In this document: piece by piece, positions 22,422 to 33,940 of the stretch | Position numbering within the stretch: the stretch's first letter is position 1 | How the letters are laid out: the number at the start of each line of letters is the position of its first letter | NCBI RefSeq assembly: GCF_024679245.1 | Contig: NC_090186.1 | Location: forward strand, 37,646,946 to 37,710,945 | Length of the DNA stretch: 64,000 bases | Source of the DNA: Pseudorasbora parva | Lineage: Eukaryota > Chordata > Actinopteri > Cypriniformes > Gobionidae | Direction: 5' to 3' | Made by a program: the position numbers and the translations under genes | Notes under the pieces: model-generated | The model's input: the letters and a program-made list of their open reading frames with translations, nothing else | The model's database searches: none | Told to the model about the DNA's origin: nothing

Positions 22422-23647
22422 TTAAAGGGGGGGTGAAACACTCAGTTTCAGTCAATCTCATGTCAATCTTGAGTACCTATAGAGTAGTATTGCATCCTTC
22501 ATATCTTCGAAAAGTCTTTAGTTTTATCATATTTATAAAAGAAATATGGGCAGTACCGAGTCTTTCCGGAAAAAACGAGCGCCTGGAGGCGTATCGTGTG
22601 GGCGGAGCTAAAGAATGACGAATGTGCACAAAGCGGTGACGTCCTCAAGCGTGGAGAAACCCATCTATCTCAGCTAATACAGATAATGATCCACAATCAA
22701 ATCTGAGGCTGAAATAAATTGAACAGGAGAAACGGCAACATCAGGATGTCCGTCTCTGTGGTATGTACTGTATTTAGGGGCTATTAGGGTGTCTTTACGC
22801 GCAGTTTATGAGGACATGATTCGGTTTATGGACTATTGTATGTGACTAGACCTTAGAGGTAGCAAGCAAAATGGTTTTGCACATCAGAGTCAGAATAGTG
22901 TAACCTTATACAGAACAACAATGGAGTAACCGTTAGCGCATTTGAATGACGAAGCACGCGATCGTATCGTTTACTGATGTTTACTCACGCGACGGTAGCC
23001 AATAGCAGAGACATTTGAAGTTGATTTACTCACCGACTGCTTCCAAAGCAGGACCGAACCTTTATCGCTGGGACCGCTCTGTCAAAAACACACTTCTTTG
23101 GTATGATTTGGTGAAGTCCTGTGACAGCAGTGACCGTGGAAATCCACTTTGCGACGCGACTGAAGCGATGCCTTGAAGCTTCCCGTCATTTCTGCGTTCA
23201 AATCGGTTCAAATGCAGCGCTGCCTTCCCGGAATGCTGTGCTGAAGTGTTGAAGTCGCTCGACGTCACCCATAGGAATAAAGTGGAGCGCGGCGTGTCAT
23301 AAGTGTTCACGGACAACTGGATCTGCACCTGAGAGACTGTTTATGGTGTGCATTTCCTCTCTCTCCCTCTAGTTACGCGCGCGCACCCTACCGGGAGAAG
23401 AGCCCGTACGGCCCATACAAGGACCTTCCGCTCTAGTAACGTCAAGTAGACCCATACTCGAAAAAAACTCGCCGAAACTTGTGAGAAACCGGAAGGAGTA
23501 TTTTTGACACAGAAATACTCCATCAAACGTCCAACATTAGTTTTTGAAACTTTGTCTATGTTTAGGATGGGAATCCAAGTCTTTAAAGGTGTAAAAAGCT
23601 CAGTATGCATGAAACAGCATTTCACCCCCCCCCCCCCCCCCCTTTAA
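22422..23647. mobile_element. TTAA-flanked element, aaagggggggtgaaa type
   Basis: TTAA at 22422-22425 is followed by agggggggtgaaac. The other end reads catttcac, an 18-C run (23625-23642) and TTTAA, so TTAA also flanks the right side. Subterminal ctcagttt and aagctcagtatgcatgaaac are common cyprinid sequences for this family. The 1.2-kb interior has GC-richer patches but no transposase. It is a non-autonomous piggyBac-type element by target site. Confidence 0.75.
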
Positions 23648-24526
23648 CGTTGTTGATGCGCAATAAAATTATATTCAGTATTTTAACACTGGACAGCCAA
23701 GCTAACAGAACGTATAATGAATGACAGAGCCCCATGACCCATGTGAAAAAAGAACATTACATCGTATTTCTGATATGATATTTCATTTCTGATATGCGTG
23801 ATGGGAGCCATTTACATCCCCTTTTGGGCCTGTTTTCTATGTAGACTTGTGATTTTCATTAGAGCCCTGATGCCCTGTAGAATATAGCCGAGCTCACGAT
23901 TGCAAATTATCACATTGCTGAGCTCCGTAGAGCGCAGCGGCCCGCTTCTCCACCAGATGTATGCCTTGACAGACTCTGAGAGCAGTCAGCTAGAAAACTA
24001 CCAGCAGGTGTCTGCCTGAACCACTGTGTTTGTGTATGAATGTGTGTTAGAGAGACAGAGACCTGGGGAGAGGGAGAGAGAAAAAGCGAGTCCTGCGGGG
24101 AGCCTGCATTTTTCCATACTCCCTCGAGGCATCTGTCATCAGGGTACTCATGGGATGTAACAGCTCATTGTTTACCTCTTTTGTTTTCATAACTCTCTCA
24201 CCTGTTTTATGTAAAATCTGGGAACAGGCTTCATTGCACACCCTGAAAAACCATTTAGAAACTTTAATGGAGTTCATTTGCGAACTGCTCCTACAGGCAA
24301 TGGGCATATTTGCATGAACGTTTCATCACAGCATCTGACAGCAGGCCTTTGTTTCCTGTTAATTGATTTACAGTCTGAGCCGAATGCACATTTATGTACG
24401 AAACCAGAATGCTAGTAAGCATGCACAACTGCCTTGATTCCCAATTGATTTTTCCCAAAGGACAGGCAAAACTACAACTAAGATGAAGACGCACATGCAA
24501 TCTCACAGGTTTATTGCCATGATGTC
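23648..24526. other. Non-coding DNA
   Basis: No gene, inverted repeat or dispersed repeat recognised. Confidence 0.4.
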
Positions 24527-25308
24527 TTAACCTGTTAACAGTCACTGGCCCACCGGTGGGCCCATTTGCCAATGCATGTTTAAAACAATTATATCCTATA
24601 TTTATCCTAATCTGACCTAATGTTGACAAACTATATATAATTTGAAAGCTTACAAACTCAAGATTCAACCTGTGAAAACCGTTTTGAAATCGGACCTTGG
24701 TTTACCATGGTAACGGTGCTCTAAATTATTCTAGCAGGCTCCTCCCCAAGTGGTATCGTCATGTTTCATATTTATTTAACTACTTTATTATAAAAACCTT
24801 TTCTAATCTTGACAAAACACATATCGTCGGAAAGGTCTGAGTTTCACGGTTCTATATCTGCAAACTGTTTTGTGATATTTGCAAAAGAATATATACATTT
24901 GACACAGGAAATTGCATTAAAAAAATCTATGGAATTTCAATGACACCCGGTGGCTATTTGTGGTACAGCGCCTAAACAGAATCTCATGGGAACTTCTCTT
25001 TTTGTGATATCAACCTCAAATTTGGAACACAAATTTATTAGACATATGGCTTTTGATTTGAGTAATTTTAGAGTACAAATTATTTTGTAACATATATTTT
25101 ATATTAAATATTAAATATCCAGTATACAGTATATTTGATTTACAGTCAATTTAAACTTCCATAACTTGTTTATACTTTGTTTTTGAAGTGATTTCAGTGA
25201 TTTGAAGTGAATGTTCACTTGAACAATACTCTGCTGACTGTCTTCTTTAAAATGAGACCAACATTTTCATGTATATTTTCAAAATGGGGGTGACAGTTAA
25301 CAGGTTAA
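24527..25308. mobile_element. TTAA-flanked element, cctgttaac type
   Basis: The left end ttaacctgttaacagtcac is inverted at the right as gtgacagttaacaggttaa with one difference. TTAA lies at both outer edges (24527-24530, 25305-25308). CC-starting termini and TTAA fit piggyBac-type elements. Interior is AT-rich and non-coding. Confidence 0.78.
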
Positions 25309-25311
25309 GCA

Positions 25312-25423
<112 letters not shown>

Positions 25424-25435
25424 CAAATTTCTTCT

Positions 25436-25460
25436 GTTGTGTGTGTGTGTGTGTGTGTGA
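25436..25460. repeat. (GT)n microsatellite
   Basis: Short GT run just after the TA tract, forming a compound microsatellite. Confidence 0.9.
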
Positions 25461-25469
25461 GAGCCTATT

Positions 25470-25920
25470 TATGTGGTTTATGAGGACACAAATTTGTATA
25501 ACTACATGGGTATTACACAGGTAATACACTACAAATGTGGTTTATGAGGACATTTCAAATGTCCTCATATTTCAAATAGCTTTAAAAACATACTAAATTA
25601 TGTTTTTTTGAGAAAAAGTAAAAATGCAGGCATGTTTTGTGACATATGAGGACACAAATGTGTATAGTGACATAGGTATGACACAGGTATTACAAGGAGA
25701 GGGTGAAATATGAGGACATTGGCCATGTCCTCACTTTTCAAAATGCTTATAAATCATACAGGGGGAGTTTTTTTAGAAAGTAAAAATGCAGAATGTTTCC
25801 TGTGATGGGTAGGTTTAGGGGCAGGGGCAGTGTAATGTGATAGAAAATACGGTTTGTACAGTATAAAAACCATTACGCTTATGGAATGTCCCCATATGTC
25901 ACAAAAGTTATTTTTATTTT
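25470..25920. repeat. Dispersed repeat with tatgaggacac modules
   Basis: Short modules (tatgaggacacaaat(g/t)tgtata, ggtatta(c)acaggta, aaatgtcctcata) recur two or three times, followed by gatgggtaggtttaggggca, a cyprinid repeat hallmark. No coding region. Confidence 0.55.
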
Positions 25921-25924
25921 TTAT

Positions 25925-26160
25925 TTTAGCAGCAAATCAGTACATTAGAATAATTTCTGAAAGATCATGTGACACTGAAGAGTAATGATTCAAATGATTT
26001 TTTAAAAAAAATCAGCTTTGCCATTACAGGAATAAATTAAATTTTAATATTAAATGTTATTTTAAATTGTAATACTATTTCTCAATATAACAGTTTTTAC
26101 TGCATGCTTGGTGAGCATAAAAGACTTCTTTCAAAAACGTTATACAATTGTATCGACCCC
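25925..26160 (+). repeat. Dispersed cyprinid repeat copy
   Basis: Contains gatcatgtgacactgaagag, atcagctttgccattacagg and cataaaagacttctttcaaa. These are the diagnostic blocks of the AT-rich family also at 41440-42486 and, inverted, at 61427-61655. Confidence 0.65.
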
Positions 26161-26168
26161 AAACTTTG

Positions 26169-26270
26169 ATTAATATAATATAATATAATATAATATAATA
26201 TAATATAATATAATATAATATAATATAATATAATATAATATAATATAATATAATATAATATAATATAATT
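26169..26270. repeat. (TAATA)n pentanucleotide tract
   Basis: About 100 bp of TAATA/ATAAT units with no interruptions visible. Confidence 0.95.
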
Positions 26271-27478
26271 AATATTATTTTATTTTATATAATAAATAAA
26301 TACCTCCTCTTTCCAATGATCATCAGTCCAGTCTGGAGGTAGTTGCACATGAGGAATATTTGGCTGTCTGTCTGTGTGTGATGAGCTCCCCTTCTGCCTA
26401 CCAAGAGGTGTAATATACCTGGAGAAATCTGTCAGCGCTCCCATCCATCTCAATGGCAGTTGCTCGGTTTGGGCACACAGCCCCACAACACAAAAAGTCA
26501 GATTTATTAGAAGACACCATGGCTCTTTTTCTCTGTACCCCCGTAGATTTAAACACCCCAGGGCACGTTTCTCCTGTGCATCAACTTTTTAATTCATATT
26601 TCTGTTTGAAATAAAAGCCTTTCTGGGGCATGTCATCACTAATCCCACTGTGTCTGACTTCTCTTCCTCCACATCATGTTACAGAAAATTACATTATTCT
26701 GCTCTTTGAAATGCAACAGTGTAGCCTGTGGAGTTCGGCGTCATGCAGAACACAATTACGTTTGAGGGTTCTTCAATCTTTTTGTTAATATAGATGCAAG
26801 TGGGTTCTCCTGTGTGTTCACAAACCTCTTTTTTTTTTTTTTTTTAAATAGACATACCTGTAGAATAAATCCTTAAGATATATTTCTAAAATCCCCTTAA
26901 AAAGAATTTGCATATAATATTTTTCCATGAACAGTCTTCCAACCTTCGAAAAATAAGGACGCACTAAATGTAATTTGTTTTATCCGGTTTACACATGGAA
27001 TTAGCATCTGTCTCGGTGATCTAATCACAAGTGGACAGCCGGGACAGATTGCAGTTTAGAAACATCTCAGATTTGTCTCTTGTGACCACTTGGTAAGAGG
27101 GTCTTTGATTTTATGACTACATACATAATTTACTGTCAGCGGTGTGCTGCGTGTCGATGTGATGTGAGCTATACTAAAAATACAATGGTTGTCATATGTG
27201 TTTTTAATTACATTTTTGAATAATCAAATCATTCTAAATGCTGTTTAGCGGTAGTATGTTACTATTTTAGAGCGTAAGAAAAGGAGTTAAATGATTTGGT
27301 GTTAGAGTGAGCTATCTGAATGAATCAGACTCAATTCCAAAAAAAATCATTGTATGCCTAAATGGATAAGAAACCATTATCTCTCCCAAAAGCACTGTAA
27401 GACCAAGTATATTGCAAATGGAGCCCTATTTGATCGATTCATTAAAATATTATAGGATCGATAAATTATGATAACACA
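26271..27478. other. Non-coding DNA
   Basis: A GC-balanced stretch at 26290-26590 has short open frames on both strands but no domain or exon signal. No repeats recognised. Confidence 0.4.
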
Positions 27479-28599
27479 CACCGATCAGGCATAACATTAT
27501 GACCACTGATTGGTCAAGTGAATAACACTGATTATCTCTTCATCACGGCACCTGTTAGTGGGTGGGATATATTAGGCAGCAAGTGAACATTTTGTCCTCA
27601 AATTTGATGTGTTAAAAGCAGGAAAAATGGGCAGGCGTAAGGATTTGCTCAGTTCTTGTGAGGTGTTCCCGGTCTGCAGTGGTCAGTATCTATCAAAGTT
27701 GTCCAAGGAAGGAAAAGTGGTTTATAGGGTCATGGGCGGCCAAGGCTCATTGATGCACATATAGGGAGCGAAGGCTGGCTTATGTGGTCCGATTAAACAG
27801 ACGAGCTACTGTAGCTCAAATTGCTCAAGAAGTTAATGCTGGTTCTGTTAGAAAGGTGTCAGAATACACACTGCATCACAGTTTGCTGTGTATGGGGCTG
27901 CATAGCCGCAGACCATTCAGGGTACCCATGCTGACCCCTGTCCACTGCCAATAGTATCAACAGTGGACACGTGAGCATCAGAACTGGACGATGGAGCAAT
28001 TAAAGAAAGTGGCTTGGTCTGATGAATCACGTGGATGGCCGGGTGCGTGTGCATCGCTGACCTAGGGAACACATGGCACCAGGATGCACTATGGGAAGAA
28101 AAAAACCCGGCGGAGGCAGTGTGATGCTTTGGGCAATGTTCTGCAGGGAAACCTTGGGTCCTACTTTGACACGTATCACCTACCTAAGCATTGTTGCAGA
28201 CTACATACACCCTTTCATGGAAACTTTCATTTTCCTGGTGGCTGCATGTGGCCTCTTTCAGCAGGATAATATGCCCTGCCACAAAGAAAAAATGGTTCAG
28301 GAATGGTTTGAGGAGCACAACAAGTTTGAGGTGTTGACTTGGCCTCCAAATTCCCCAGATATCAACCCAATCGAGCTTCTGTGGGATGTGCTGAACAAAC
28401 AAGTCCGGTCCATTGAGGCCCTACCTCGCAACTTACAGGACTGAAAGGATTTGCTGCTAACATCTTGGTGCCAGATACCACAACACAACTTTAGGGGTCT
28501 AGTGAAGTCCATGCCTCAACGGGTCAGAGCTGTTTTAGCAGCAAAAATGGGACCAACACAATATTAGGAAGGTGGTCATAATGTTATGCATGATCGGTG
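27479..28599 (+). mobile_element. Tc1-like transposon, family B copy 2
   Basis: The left end caccgatcaggcataacatt is inverted at the right (aatgttatgcatgatcggtg), with TA following at 28600-28601. The 1.1-kb element contains a degraded plus-strand transposase. It is the most complete of three family members here (others: 783-1751 minus, 61774-62928 plus). Confidence 0.88.
27628..28444 (+). pseudogene. Tc1-like transposase relic, family B
   Basis: The start ATG at 27628 gives MGRRKDL, a family-like N-terminus; the frame is then lost repeatedly. First catalytic aspartate in WSDES near 28016-28030. From 28073 a clean frame of 123 codons shows GGGSVMLWAMF, the second aspartate in QQDNMPCHK and the glutamate in SPDINPIELLWD, with 35 residues between them. 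The frame stops at 28442-28444, while homology to the other copies continues to about 28540, so the C-terminus is also truncated. Cannot be functional. Confidence 0.85.
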
Positions 28600-30408
28600 T
28601 ATGTTTTTAGATTGCTTTAACCTTTTTGTGTTATACACGATTCAAAAATGTTTAAGTCAGTTTAATGTAATTTAAGTTGATTTGACTTACAAATCTAAGT
28701 TGATTGTACTCAAATTTAAGGCAGCAAATTTTTTGCAGTGTACATTTTTTTACAGACTCAAAACATTGATTCAGCAGACAGTTAAAAGCTAACAGAAAGT
28801 ACAGGACATGATTGCTGAAATATTGAAAAGCTATGCATGATTGAACAAAAGAAACGCTGCTGAGATGACACTTTGCTACCGAGAAATCTAGTTAAACATA
28901 GCTTTGTAATGATTGCATCACTCGAGTCGGGTGTCAATAACAAATCTAAACGGGGACTTTGTAAACCCACATAAAAGCGGAGAGTGACGACGGTTTTCTC
29001 GCAGTACACAGACGGTTTCGGTGCCTTCAGGGCTTCCAGCTGTCCAAAAACCCAAACAAGACAATCAGGCACACATAGAACCCCTGCAGCATCATATCAA
29101 AATAAAAAGACGCTTTTACCAGGCACAGCAGAGGACTAAATATTATACACAAAGGTCTCATTAATCTCGATTTTGTTTGTATTGTAGCGTGAGGAGGCAA
29201 TGACCTTTAATAGACACCAGCAGTGATGGCAGAGTAATTAAACGTAGAATATATGTGTTTATATGCCTCCCTGGTGTGTGGGTTTATCAGGGTTTAAGTG
29301 AAATATATATATAAATGTACGTATGTGGTGAAACTCGTGGGTTTTCACACTTAGTCAGTATCATCTTTACACAGGAGAGACACGCATAAAGATGAGCTCC
29401 ATATCATACGACGAGCTGCTGAATTAAAGCAGGAGAATTTGGTTAATGTTTCATGGCCTTATTGTATTACAAATGAAACCCTGCAATAATAATATCTGTC
29501 ACAGAGGTCCTGTCCTCACCCCATTTATTATACATAACCGTCTTCAATCGAGTCAAGTCACTGGGTTAATTTAACAAAAATATGCAGGGATGTATTGGCA
29601 TGCTATATAGACTGTAGCCTGATCGGCCTCCGCTTACTCTAAAAGTTTACTTGTTTTTGTTTTCTATATTAGGACAATATTACTTCTTTTTGTGGCTATA
29701 CCATCAAAGGGTCATTGGTCCAGTTGCCACTAATAAAATGAACATAGTTTCAGCATAAAAACTCACTAATCTGAAGAAAAGATCTCACAGAAAGAGTGTG
29801 ACCACCCTGCCCCTACACTCTTTGTTATGAGTAAGCATGTGCGAAGGTAAAATAGTTCACTCTGTAATCCTCTATAATAACTGAACTGACTGATTTGCGT
29901 CGCGAGAATTATCCTCTGAGCGACTCCGTGTCCAATGTAGGAATGAATATTTGAAGATAAGAGGTACTAAGAGAAATCAACATCTAAATTAAATCACAAC
30001 TAAAATTATGATCAGCTGTTAAGTTACACATGTAACAAATTGAACAAAGTCACATAGAACTGGAGTCAGATAAAATGTATTAATGCTGTCAGATTTAAAA
30101 TACGATATGAATAAATTAACAGACAGAGAAGTCCTTCGACCAGGCCGTTTGGTTCCGTTCTTTGGCTAACGGGTGGACCTTATAACTGTTAGCAATTTTG
30201 CTGCTGTTAACAGTGCTCTTACTCATATGATAATATTGTTTAAATTGTTTCACCTTTTCATATTTAATATATTTAATATTTAAACTACTTTATTTATTCT
30301 ATAATATTGCTTTTTTTATAAGAGAAATAAGCCTCAAGGCAATGTGTTATAGTGATTTTACCATGGTTTATGTTGGTTTTAGGCACATCACGTGGTGTTA
30401 TAATTGGC
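28600..30408. other. Non-coding DNA with an AT-rich element tip
   Basis: About 28670-28760 (gttgatttgacttac ... ttttttacag) resembles the end of a MITE with ttttacag-type terminus. The rest shows no gene. Short AT-rich open frames do not match anything. Confidence 0.4.
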
Positions 30409-31554
30409 TTAACCCTCTATGGTACGGTGTTGCCTCCAGGCAACATAGTCTATTTTAGATTACTCTTAATCAAATGAAACACCAATGTATTGTTCAAACC
30501 TATCCCTGGGAAGAAGAACTCAAAAACTAACCAATGAAAGTGTAAAAAAATGGGTCACATGACCCACAGGGGTCCATTTTGTGTCCTGTTTCAGTCATGT
30601 GCACAGGTCACATGACTCCATATTTTCTCCAATGAAAATGGCATTTTTCACTAATTTCCTGTCCAGATAATCACCCACAAAAATATGAGTCACCTTCACT
30701 GGTTAGTAAAGAAGTATTTTCAAGAACTTTACAATATATATCATCAAATGTTTTAAAGTAAATAACAAAAAACTGTGTGTTGCCTCAAGGCAACATTGTA
30801 CCATAATGGAATCGTGTAAGGCCATAGCAGACACACTAGGTTGGATACAAATACAGCATATTTGTAAGGAAAAGAGTTAGAATTATCTAAATATATCTGC
30901 ATTTTTGCACAAAATTGTAATGCATGTATAAAAATAGTAATACACATACTATAACTGCATTTATTATGATCTGCACATTTTCTATAGCACTCAAAAAAGG
31001 TATAAAACACCACTGATGAGGATGAGGATGAGGTGTCGTGATGAGGAAGATCAGGCCATAGTGACAATCCGGTAGGGAGAGAGTGAGGGTGAGATCGAAG
31101 ATGGAAATGAGGATGAAGATGGTTATGATATGATAAAATAACTTGATGTAATAACTTGATGTGATGGCTTGATGTAACGGTTTGGTAATACATGTTCCAC
31201 GATGGTACAATGTTGCCTGAGAGCAACACCTGAATTTGAAATGTTGCTTTTTATTAAATATGAAATTTGTAATACATTATAAACTGGATAAATGTGTTTG
31301 TTCAGGTCTCTGGTTAAAGAAATTGATTTTTTCAATACATTTATTCATTTTTTTCTACATGAAAACGTAAAAAGTTTAAATGTGTCCGTTGTGGTACAAT
31401 GTTGCCTTGAGGCAACAAACTTTTAAAAAATAAATAAAAATAAAAATTATGAATTTTTTTATTGCTATTGTTAAAGTGTCCTATTTTAAGCAGGAAAAAC
31501 ACCACAAATAATTTTTTTCTCATTTAAATCATATTGCGTACCATAGAGGGTTAA
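30409..31554. mobile_element. piggyBac-like non-autonomous element
   Basis: TTAA followed by ccctctatggtacg at the left is exactly inverted at the right (cgtaccatagaggg then TTAA, 31551-31554). CCC-starting ends and TTAA duplication are typical of piggyBac. The 1,146-bp body has no transposase. It contains four copies of a palindrome gttgcctNNaggcaac-like, near 30429, 30779, 31211 and 31399. At least three have tggtaca next to them, so the terminal module is repeated inside the element in both orientations. Confidence 0.85.
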
Positions 31555-31645
31555 CTGTGGTTAAGTCACTGTAAACATAATATCTAAGGCATTTAATAGA
31601 AGCAAACATTGGTTTGCTTTTTGTTGGTTTAAAGGGCCTTAAAGG

Positions 31646-32175
31646 TAGCCTAGAAATCTAGACGCACCCTAGCGGCAGCAAATTTAATCTGCCTGCAAAT
31701 GTCGTCTAGGAACTCTCAATACCCTTCTGAGCTGTATTCCTCTCACTCTGGACGGGCCAATCACATCGTGTATAGAGTCGGTGGGCGGGGCCATAATGAC
31801 GACGGCCGAGTTGCGTTTGCGTGCTTCTAGTAAACACAGAAACTGGTGAACGGCGGCGGATTTCGAATCAGCTTTGACTGCGATTCTGGAAGACTTGGAG
31901 TTAAGCTTTTCTCTGAGAAAAGAACAAAGAACGGCACTGAAGTCATTCTTAAAAAAGGGAAGATGTGTTCTGAGTTTAGCCGACCGGATACGGCGAATGT
32001 TTAATCTATCAAAGAGCTCTGTTTCACCTTCGTTGCTCTGGTTGGTTGTAGCGCTATCCTATCGTGTGCAGAGGGAGTTTGAAAGACAACCGTTTATCCC
32101 GCCCCTCGGATTGAGCCCTGTCTATGGTGAGTTTCCAGACCAAACATCTTGATGTCGGTCTGGCTTGTCAGGCTA
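31646..32175 (+). mobile_element. Helicase-fragment MITE, copy 1
   Basis: A 530-bp element starting tagcctagaaatctagac and ending gtctggcttgtcaggcta, imperfect inverted ends. Nine-base flanks ccttaaagg (31637-31645) and ccttaaggg (32176-32184) look like a target duplication with one change. Copy 3 at 39347-39874 has a perfect 9-bp duplication. A 9-bp duplication suggests a Mutator-like or related superfamily. The interior carries a fragment of a DEAD/RecQ-type helicase gene. Confidence 0.82.
31862..32066 (+). pseudogene. Captured helicase N-terminal fragment
   Basis: Coding-like sequence for LEDLELSFSLRKEQRTALKSF, the Q-motif-like lead into a RecQ-type helicase. A one-base longer A-run at 31951-31956 shifts the frame. 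In the original frame TGA lies at 31971-31973, followed by sequence that in copies 2-4 reads LPTGYG-type, the Walker A (motif I). The fragment covers only the first ATP-binding motif, so no activity is possible. Confidence 0.7.
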
Positions 32176-32177
32176 CC

Positions 32178-33034
32178 TTAAGGGATTAGTTCCCCCAAAA
32201 ATGAAAATGTGATGTTTATCTGTTTACCTCCAGTGCATCCAACATGTAGGTGTGTTTGTTTCTTCAGTAGAACACAAATTAAGATTTTTAACTCCAACCG
32301 TTGCTGTGTGCCAGTCTATTATAATCATGTGAATGGATTACAACTCTATGAGAGCGAAAAAAACAAAATAACATGCTTAGACAACATGCACAAAACCCCT
32401 GCTGCTCATGAAGACACATTGATGTCATAAGACACAAACCGATCGGTTTCTGTGAGAAACTGAACAGTATTTATGTTATTTTTGACCTCATATACCGACG
32501 AGTCTCATCAAGTTTTCCCATCTGCTATTACTTCTATCTGATAAGGTCAAACTGGTGCGATCATAGATATATGATATAGATATATTCCTCATTAGTGCCT
32601 GTGTGGATCAGTCGAATGAGGCATCTACATAATATATACCTATGATCACACCAGTTTGACCTTGTCAGACGGAAGTAATAACAGATAGGAACACTAGATG
32701 AGACTTGAGGTAATATGACGATATGAGGTAAAAAATAACATTAATACTGTTCAGTTTCTCACAGAAACCGATCGGTTCGTGTCTTAAGACATCAATGTGT
32801 CGTCATGAGCAGCAGGGGTTTTGTGCTTGTTGTCTAAGCATGTTATTTTGTTTGTTTCGCTCTCATAGAGTTCTAACCCATTCACACCATTATATGACTG
32901 GCACACAGCAACGATTGGAGTTAAAAATCTTCAGTTGTGTTCTACTGAAGAAACAAGCACACCTACATGTTGGATGCACTGGAGGTAAGCAGATAAACAT
33001 CTAATTTTCATTTTTGGGGGAACTAACCCTTTAA
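32178..33034. mobile_element. Large foldback element flanked by TTAA
   Basis: An 857-bp near-palindrome. The left arm (ttaagggattagttccccca ... ) is mirrored by the right (tgggggaactaaccctttaa). Matching inner blocks include atccaacatgtaggtgtg/cacctacatgttggatgc, gttgctgtgtgccag/ctggcacacagcaac, ctctatgagagcgaa/ttcgctctcatagag, accgatcggtttctgtgaga/tctcacagaaaccgatcggt, and gtcaaactggtg/caccagtttgac. The unpaired centre is only some tens of bases near 32590-32630. TTAA is at both edges. No coding region. Confidence 0.85.
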
Positions 33035-33938
33035 TATGAGCATCACACATACATAAACTCCTCCAGATTAACAATTTATTTCAGTCAAGTTTCTTCTGTC
33101 ATAAACCATTCCATGGAGAAGGTCTGATTATGGAAGAGCTGCAAATTGAAGTCAGAAAGTGTGTCTCTAAATCATCTTTCTGATAACGGGAAATAACACC
33201 GGGATGCACTCAACAGAGATCTCACCATTTAAGTGAGAAATGATTTCGTACCTGCCATTTTTGTGTTCTTTTTCTCACCTCACAAAAGTCTACAGACAGA
33301 CAGATGACAGGCAATTAGATGTTGTTTATGCTGAAACCCCTAAACTTCCATTGGCTATATATTTCCAGGAAATGTTAAGAATATCTTCAGGATAAAATCT
33401 TTGTTTTTGGTTCAGTTTGTTTTCATATTTGTCATTTGCTTGACAGAGCCCATACACCAAGCCAATAATGGTAAGATCCAAGTAAACATAAAACTCTATT
33501 CTTCCTTTGTGGACATAAACAATAATGATGTTATGGATTACAGTATTGCTTTCTGAGGCAATATGACAAACTGAGCTCATGGCACAAGAGGATGTTACGC
33601 TGCATTAATGATAGCAATATATAAAAGACTTGTTCTTCACAGCAGGTTGAAGGCAGATGTGAGGAGTCTCTGGTGTCAGCAGAAGTACCGTTTGCTGGAG
33701 TTCACCTGTCACTCTGTTCACCCCCTGTTCTTTTATTGGCGTTACAGTGTCAGGTTGATAAGTGGAAATAATGGAACTTTCTCCTCCCACCAAAGCAATT
33801 ATAGCAAGAAGAGAGCTACTGTGCATGTCACAGCTGTCTAACACACACTTTATTTTATTCAGACAGAAAAATTCATCAAAAAGTAGTTTCATTTCTTTAG
33901 GTAGCTCAAACACTTGTGCATAATTACAGTTTATACTG
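33035..33938. other. Non-coding DNA
   Basis: No mobile element or gene recognised. A 120-codon open frame on the minus strand (33605-33967) overlaps one on the plus strand and has no domain. Confidence 0.4.
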
Positions 33939-33940
33939 TA

